A stretch of DNA of 9,041 nucleotides from Paracoccaceae bacterium (GTDB lineage: Bacteria; Pseudomonadota; Alphaproteobacteria; Rhodobacterales; Rhodobacteraceae): the NCBI GenBank assembly GCA_007134405.1, contig SLKW01000259.1, positions 1 to 9,041 on the forward strand, read 5' to 3'. The notes beneath the pieces were generated by a model. The model saw nothing but the letters and a program-made list of their open reading frames with translations. It was not told where the DNA came from and did not search any database. Both the position numbers and the translations under genes were made by a program. Shown here piece after piece: positions 6,335 through 9,041 of this stretch. Numbering within the stretch: the first letter of the stretch is position 1; each line of letters begins with the position of its first letter.

Positions 6335-8146
6335 CTAAACGGACTCGGTTTCGACAATGATGCGACCGTGGGCGTTTGCAGCTCCCGTGCGCTGGATCTC
6401 CACATAGACGCCATCCGAGGTAAACGCGCCGACCGGGATATTGACCTCGTAGCCGGCCGGGGCGGTGTTCCCGATCGTGACGTTGCCACCGATCTGCTGC
6501 GTCTTCGCAGAGTTGCCAAACACTCTCATCGTCGCACCCAGCGTTCCCGCGGTCTTTGCGCCAATGAGAAGTTTCACGGATTTCACCATGACCATCTGCC
6601 CATATGTAGGGATGTGGTAGGTCTGCGTGCCCGAGCGGACCACCCCACTCTGATCGGTGATCGTGTTAATGTTCGCTTTGGCAAGCCCCGGAGTGGCGCG
6701 GAAACTGCCGTCGTAGGGTGTATTGATTATGATATTTGCCCGGTCTCGGCAGTCCTCGAAGATGATAGGCGGGTGCTGGCTGTCAGCCCCGCCGACGCGA
6801 ACAATGTCCATGTTGGGCGAGCGCGCGAGGCCGGTGAACTTTACCCAGAAGGCGCGGTTCAGGGTGTTGTATCCAGCCCGTCCACGGGTTCGGATCTTGG
6901 CGTGCATGAAGTCGCCACCGATGACGTTGATCGTGTAAAGTCCCCCTTGCAGATCGAATTGGAAGATATCGGGGTTCGGGCTGTATTGGCCTGGAGTGAT
7001 CCCGCAACCAATCATCTCCACATGGTTGGCGCTGATCGCGCTGTCGGCCATTTCGATAATGCGGACGGTGCCCCAATAAGCATACTCGAACTTCACATTT
7101 GTTAGAATGAACTGGTTGCTTGGCCCCCCCTGACCCGCAGCGAAGTGCAGGAAAGCACCAGATATCACAACATTAGCCGTGTCGATATGCGTCTGCCCGT
7201 AGCCGACCACATCGAAGACCCGGTCAATCACCCCGCGCCAAGTGCAGCCCACGATCTTGTTGATTACCGCCTGCGTGTTGCGAGCATGGAGCCACGTTTT
7301 GCAGTCCTCAAAACGACATTCCGAAACGTAGCTAGTATCTTCATTGTGGAAATGTTCGTGGCTAATTACCCGGTCGAAACCGTGCGTGAACAGGCGGCTA
7401 ATGTGGAATTTTTGTCCGCCACTGGTACCGTTCAATTCGAAGCATTTGTTGTTCCACGCCGAACGCGGAGAGCTTGTGTCGTGGACAATTGCCATGTCGG
7501 AGATTTCGACAAAGCTGTAAGTCTGGAATTTGAAAAGAGACCCTTCGTTGTTTGTGCGCCGAATGAGCGTTGTACGCGAACCCTCGCCCTTGATGACGAT
7601 GCCCGCCGCGTTGCCGCCGGTCTGGACAGTGCCGTTGATGAGATAACGCCCGCGCGGCACAAGGATTGTTGCGCGACCTTGGCTGAGAAGGTTGCGTGTT
7701 CCGCCCCAAGGCCCATTTGCCCGAACCGCGGCATTAAAAGCCGCCGTGTCGTCGGTTCTGTTGTCGCCCTTGGCTCCGAATGCACGGACGTTGAATCCGT
7801 TGTTGCCCGGCAGCACATAAAGCTTCACGCCGCCCGCCGTGGTGACGTGGTGATCGGAGGCGCCCGATGCCGCCACGCGATACGCAAATCCCTCGGCGAG
7901 CGTACGGATAATGTTGCTCGCGACGACCTGGTTGGCCCCGGAGCCATAGGTCACCTGAGTATTTGCCAGCAACGCATCGACATTTGCGAATGACCGCGCG
8001 CCGGCACCCTCGACCCCCATGGGGATAGTGGCGAGTGCAGCCTCGACAGCGGCGAAGTTGTCATTGATCTTCTGACCCGCCGTGCGCAGGTTGTCGCCCT
8101 GACCATCGTTGGGGGCCGAGCCGAGTTTGATAGGGGTAATGGCCAT
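6335..8146 (-). CDS. Phage tail spike / receptor-binding protein with pectate-lyase-type beta-helix
   Basis: About 603 residues with no signal peptide. The N-terminus (MAITPIKLGSAPNDGQGDN, then RTAGQKINDNF) is the short virion-attachment motif seen on many phage tail fibres and spikes (LGxxPNDGxGDxLRTAxxKINxNF). After a linker, FNVRAFGAKGDNRTDDTAAF at about 118-137 is the entry motif of the Pectate_lyase_3 right-handed beta-helix, and the short strand-rich repeats to about residue 490 fit that fold. The last roughly 105 residues (VVRSGTQTYHIP onward) look like a separate beta-rich tip domain. The likely role is binding, and perhaps cutting, a surface polysaccharide of the phage host; catalytic residues cannot be assigned by eye. 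I prefer the ATG at 8146, with GAGG 7 bp upstream and a 1-bp overlap with the preceding stop. An ATG at 8149 (4-bp overlap, spacing 4) is the alternative. Two long + strand frames inside this gene are shadows. Confidence 0.85.
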   Translation of the reverse strand: MAITPIKLGSAPNDGQGDNLRTAGQKINDNFAAVEAALATIPMGVEGAGARSFANVDALLANTQVTYGSGANQVVASNIIRTLAEGFAYRVAASGASDHHVTTAGGVKLYVLPGNNGFNVRAFGAKGDNRTDDTAAFNAAVRANGPWGGTRNLLSQGRATILVPRGRYLINGTVQTGGNAAGIVIKGEGSRTTLIRRTNNEGSLFKFQTYSFVEISDMAIVHDTSSPRSAWNNKCFELNGTSGGQKFHISRLFTHGFDRVISHEHFHNEDTSYVSECRFEDCKTWLHARNTQAVINKIVGCTWRGVIDRVFDVVGYGQTHIDTANVVISGAFLHFAAGQGGPSNQFILTNVKFEYAYWGTVRIIEMADSAISANHVEMIGCGITPGQYSPNPDIFQFDLQGGLYTINVIGGDFMHAKIRTRGRAGYNTLNRAFWVKFTGLARSPNMDIVRVGGADSQHPPIIFEDCRDRANIIINTPYDGSFRATPGLAKANINTITDQSGVVRSGTQTYHIPTYGQMVMVKSVKLLIGAKTAGTLGATMRVFGNSAKTQQIGGNVTIGNTAPAGYEVNIPVGAFTSDGVYVEIQRTGAANAHGRIIVETESV

Positions 8147-9039
8147 CATACTACCTCATCGAAGGTGTGGGCTGTGCTGTCGAAGCTCATCGCGGTGTTG
8201 TCGAAGGTCGCGAAAGTATCGCGTTCGGGAATGGGGGCAGGGGCGCCGATGGGCGCAAACGTGGGTGAGGGTGCGCTGTCGCCGTCGATCCCGACACCGA
8301 AGTAGTGACAGAAAACCTCGCCCTGGGCTGCTGTCGTGTTGCTAACCCGAAAGGCCAATCCGATTGCGCCTGCAGTTGAGATCGTGTCGTTCGTATCATC
8401 CAGTTGCCAGGCTGACGGCTCGTCGGACAGGCCGAGGTCTTCCGCCTTTGTATCGACATCCCAACTCCGAAGACGGAACCTGTCGTTGTCCCAGCGGACG
8501 CGCATCCAGAGGGTGCCGCCTGCGGGAATGGTGCCGCCGCCAGTTCCATGGACTCCGCTCCTGATGAGCGAATTGTTCCAGGGCCTCTGCATGATGCGTG
8601 CGGTGTCAATATTGCCGAACCCAAGGAATAGGCCGGAATTGTTGGTACCCGAGCTCAAGGTCATTCGTAGGCCGGCACCGAACATATCGCGAATTGCGTT
8701 CGATCCGCCGCGCTCAACCAGCATCAGAACTTCGCTGTTGGCAGCCTCTGGCACACCATCCCATGCGAAGAACGACATTTGAGCAGTGTGCGGGTCTGGT
8801 GTGGTTTTCCGGATCCGCATGCGGTTTCTAGAAACCAGACCGCCTGAGGTGACCTCCCAAGTCGCGAGATGTCCTGTTTGCGGCCCTGAATAGCTCGTCC
8901 AATCGCTTGGTGGTCGGCCGGTTGTATACTCGCTGAAGTCGGTTCCCCAACGCGTTTGCTCTGCCGCAAACACCAGCGTCGAGCCCAGATAAGCGCGCCT
9001 TGTGCCTTGCGCTCCCAGGCGCAGATTGCCGGCGATCAC
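8146..9039 (-). CDS. Phage tail appendage protein with lectin-like beta-sandwich appearance, possibly 5'-incomplete
   Basis: A 297-residue reading frame from a GTG at 9039 to the TGA at 8148-8146; the frame stays open to the window edge, so the start may lie further out. The N-terminus LRLGAQGTRRAYLGSTLVFA resembles the short (I/L)RLGxxxVxxxYLGSTxV element that begins many small phage tail and baseplate proteins. The middle, roughly residues 30-250, is rich in Trp, Gly and alternating hydrophobic residues (for example LWMRVRWDNDRFRLRSWD and AIGLAFRVSN), like a concanavalin/LamG-type sandwich; this fold is a guess from pattern. The end carries three FD units (ATFDNTAMSFDSTAHTFDEV). The stop overlaps the start of the tail spike gene, so the two are translated together. 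A probable role is a minor tail or fibre-base protein just upstream of the spike. No enzymatic motif is recognised. Confidence 0.7.
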   Translation of the reverse strand: MIAGNLRLGAQGTRRAYLGSTLVFAAEQTRWGTDFSEYTTGRPPSDWTSYSGPQTGHLATWEVTSGGLVSRNRMRIRKTTPDPHTAQMSFFAWDGVPEAANSEVLMLVERGGSNAIRDMFGAGLRMTLSSGTNNSGLFLGFGNIDTARIMQRPWNNSLIRSGVHGTGGGTIPAGGTLWMRVRWDNDRFRLRSWDVDTKAEDLGLSDEPSAWQLDDTNDTISTAGAIGLAFRVSNTTAAQGEVFCHYFGVGIDGDSAPSPTFAPIGAPAPIPERDTFATFDNTAMSFDSTAHTFDEVV

Positions 9040-9041
9040 AA

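Noticed and set aside
6311..7993. Two long + strand reading frames (6311-7105 and 7145-7993)
   Set aside because: Both lie opposite the tail spike gene, whose translation shows recognisable motifs. Their own translations show no family pattern, and neither has a convincing ribosome binding site.
1..9041. CRISPR array or tandem repeat array
   Set aside because: No regularly spaced direct repeats are visible anywhere in the window.

Overview
The window looks like a chromosome segment of a GC-rich alphaproteobacterium. Rhodobacterales-like is my best guess, from the base composition, the compact operon style and the type of phage tail proteins; no rRNA or other marker is present to fix the genus. 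It holds two blocks that converge on a short intergenic region at about 6122-6334.

Block 1 (1-6121, + strand) is the downstream part of a surface or exopolysaccharide biosynthesis operon. In order it carries a heparinase II/III-type polysaccharide lyase (5' end outside the window), a GT4-family glycosyltransferase, a LegC/PglE-type PLP aminotransferase, a soluble UDP-GlcNAc 4,6-dehydratase-like SDR, a small membrane phosphoglycosyl transferase and a GNAT N-acetyltransferase. The genes are tightly packed: two ATGA overlaps, one 8-bp overlap and gaps of 2-3 bp. Read together, dehydratase, aminotransferase and acetyltransferase would turn UDP-GlcNAc into a UDP-2,4-diamino-2,4,6-trideoxyhexose derivative of the bacillosamine (QuiNAc4NAc) type. 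The phosphoglycosyl transferase would load it onto undecaprenyl phosphate and the GT4 enzyme would add a later sugar. The lyase would trim or clear polymer in the periplasm. The sugar identity and the final polymer are inferred.

The intergenic region holds a perfect 15-bp inverted repeat (6137-6177), probably the operon terminator and possibly bidirectional. Beyond it is a lower-GC stretch with no gene I can support.

Block 2 (6335-9039, - strand) is the distal tail module of a prophage or phage-derived element. A 297-codon tail appendage protein with short phage-type terminal motifs is followed, overlapping, by a roughly 600-residue tail spike with an N-terminal virion-attachment motif and a pectate-lyase-type beta-helix. 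No integrase, lysis gene or attachment site is visible.

The points most worth checking are the Asn in place of the usual catalytic Asp in the phosphoglycosyl transferase, the use of a GNAT enzyme where bacillosamine pathways normally use a left-handed beta-helix acetyltransferase, and the placement of a phage receptor-binding module against a surface-glycan locus.
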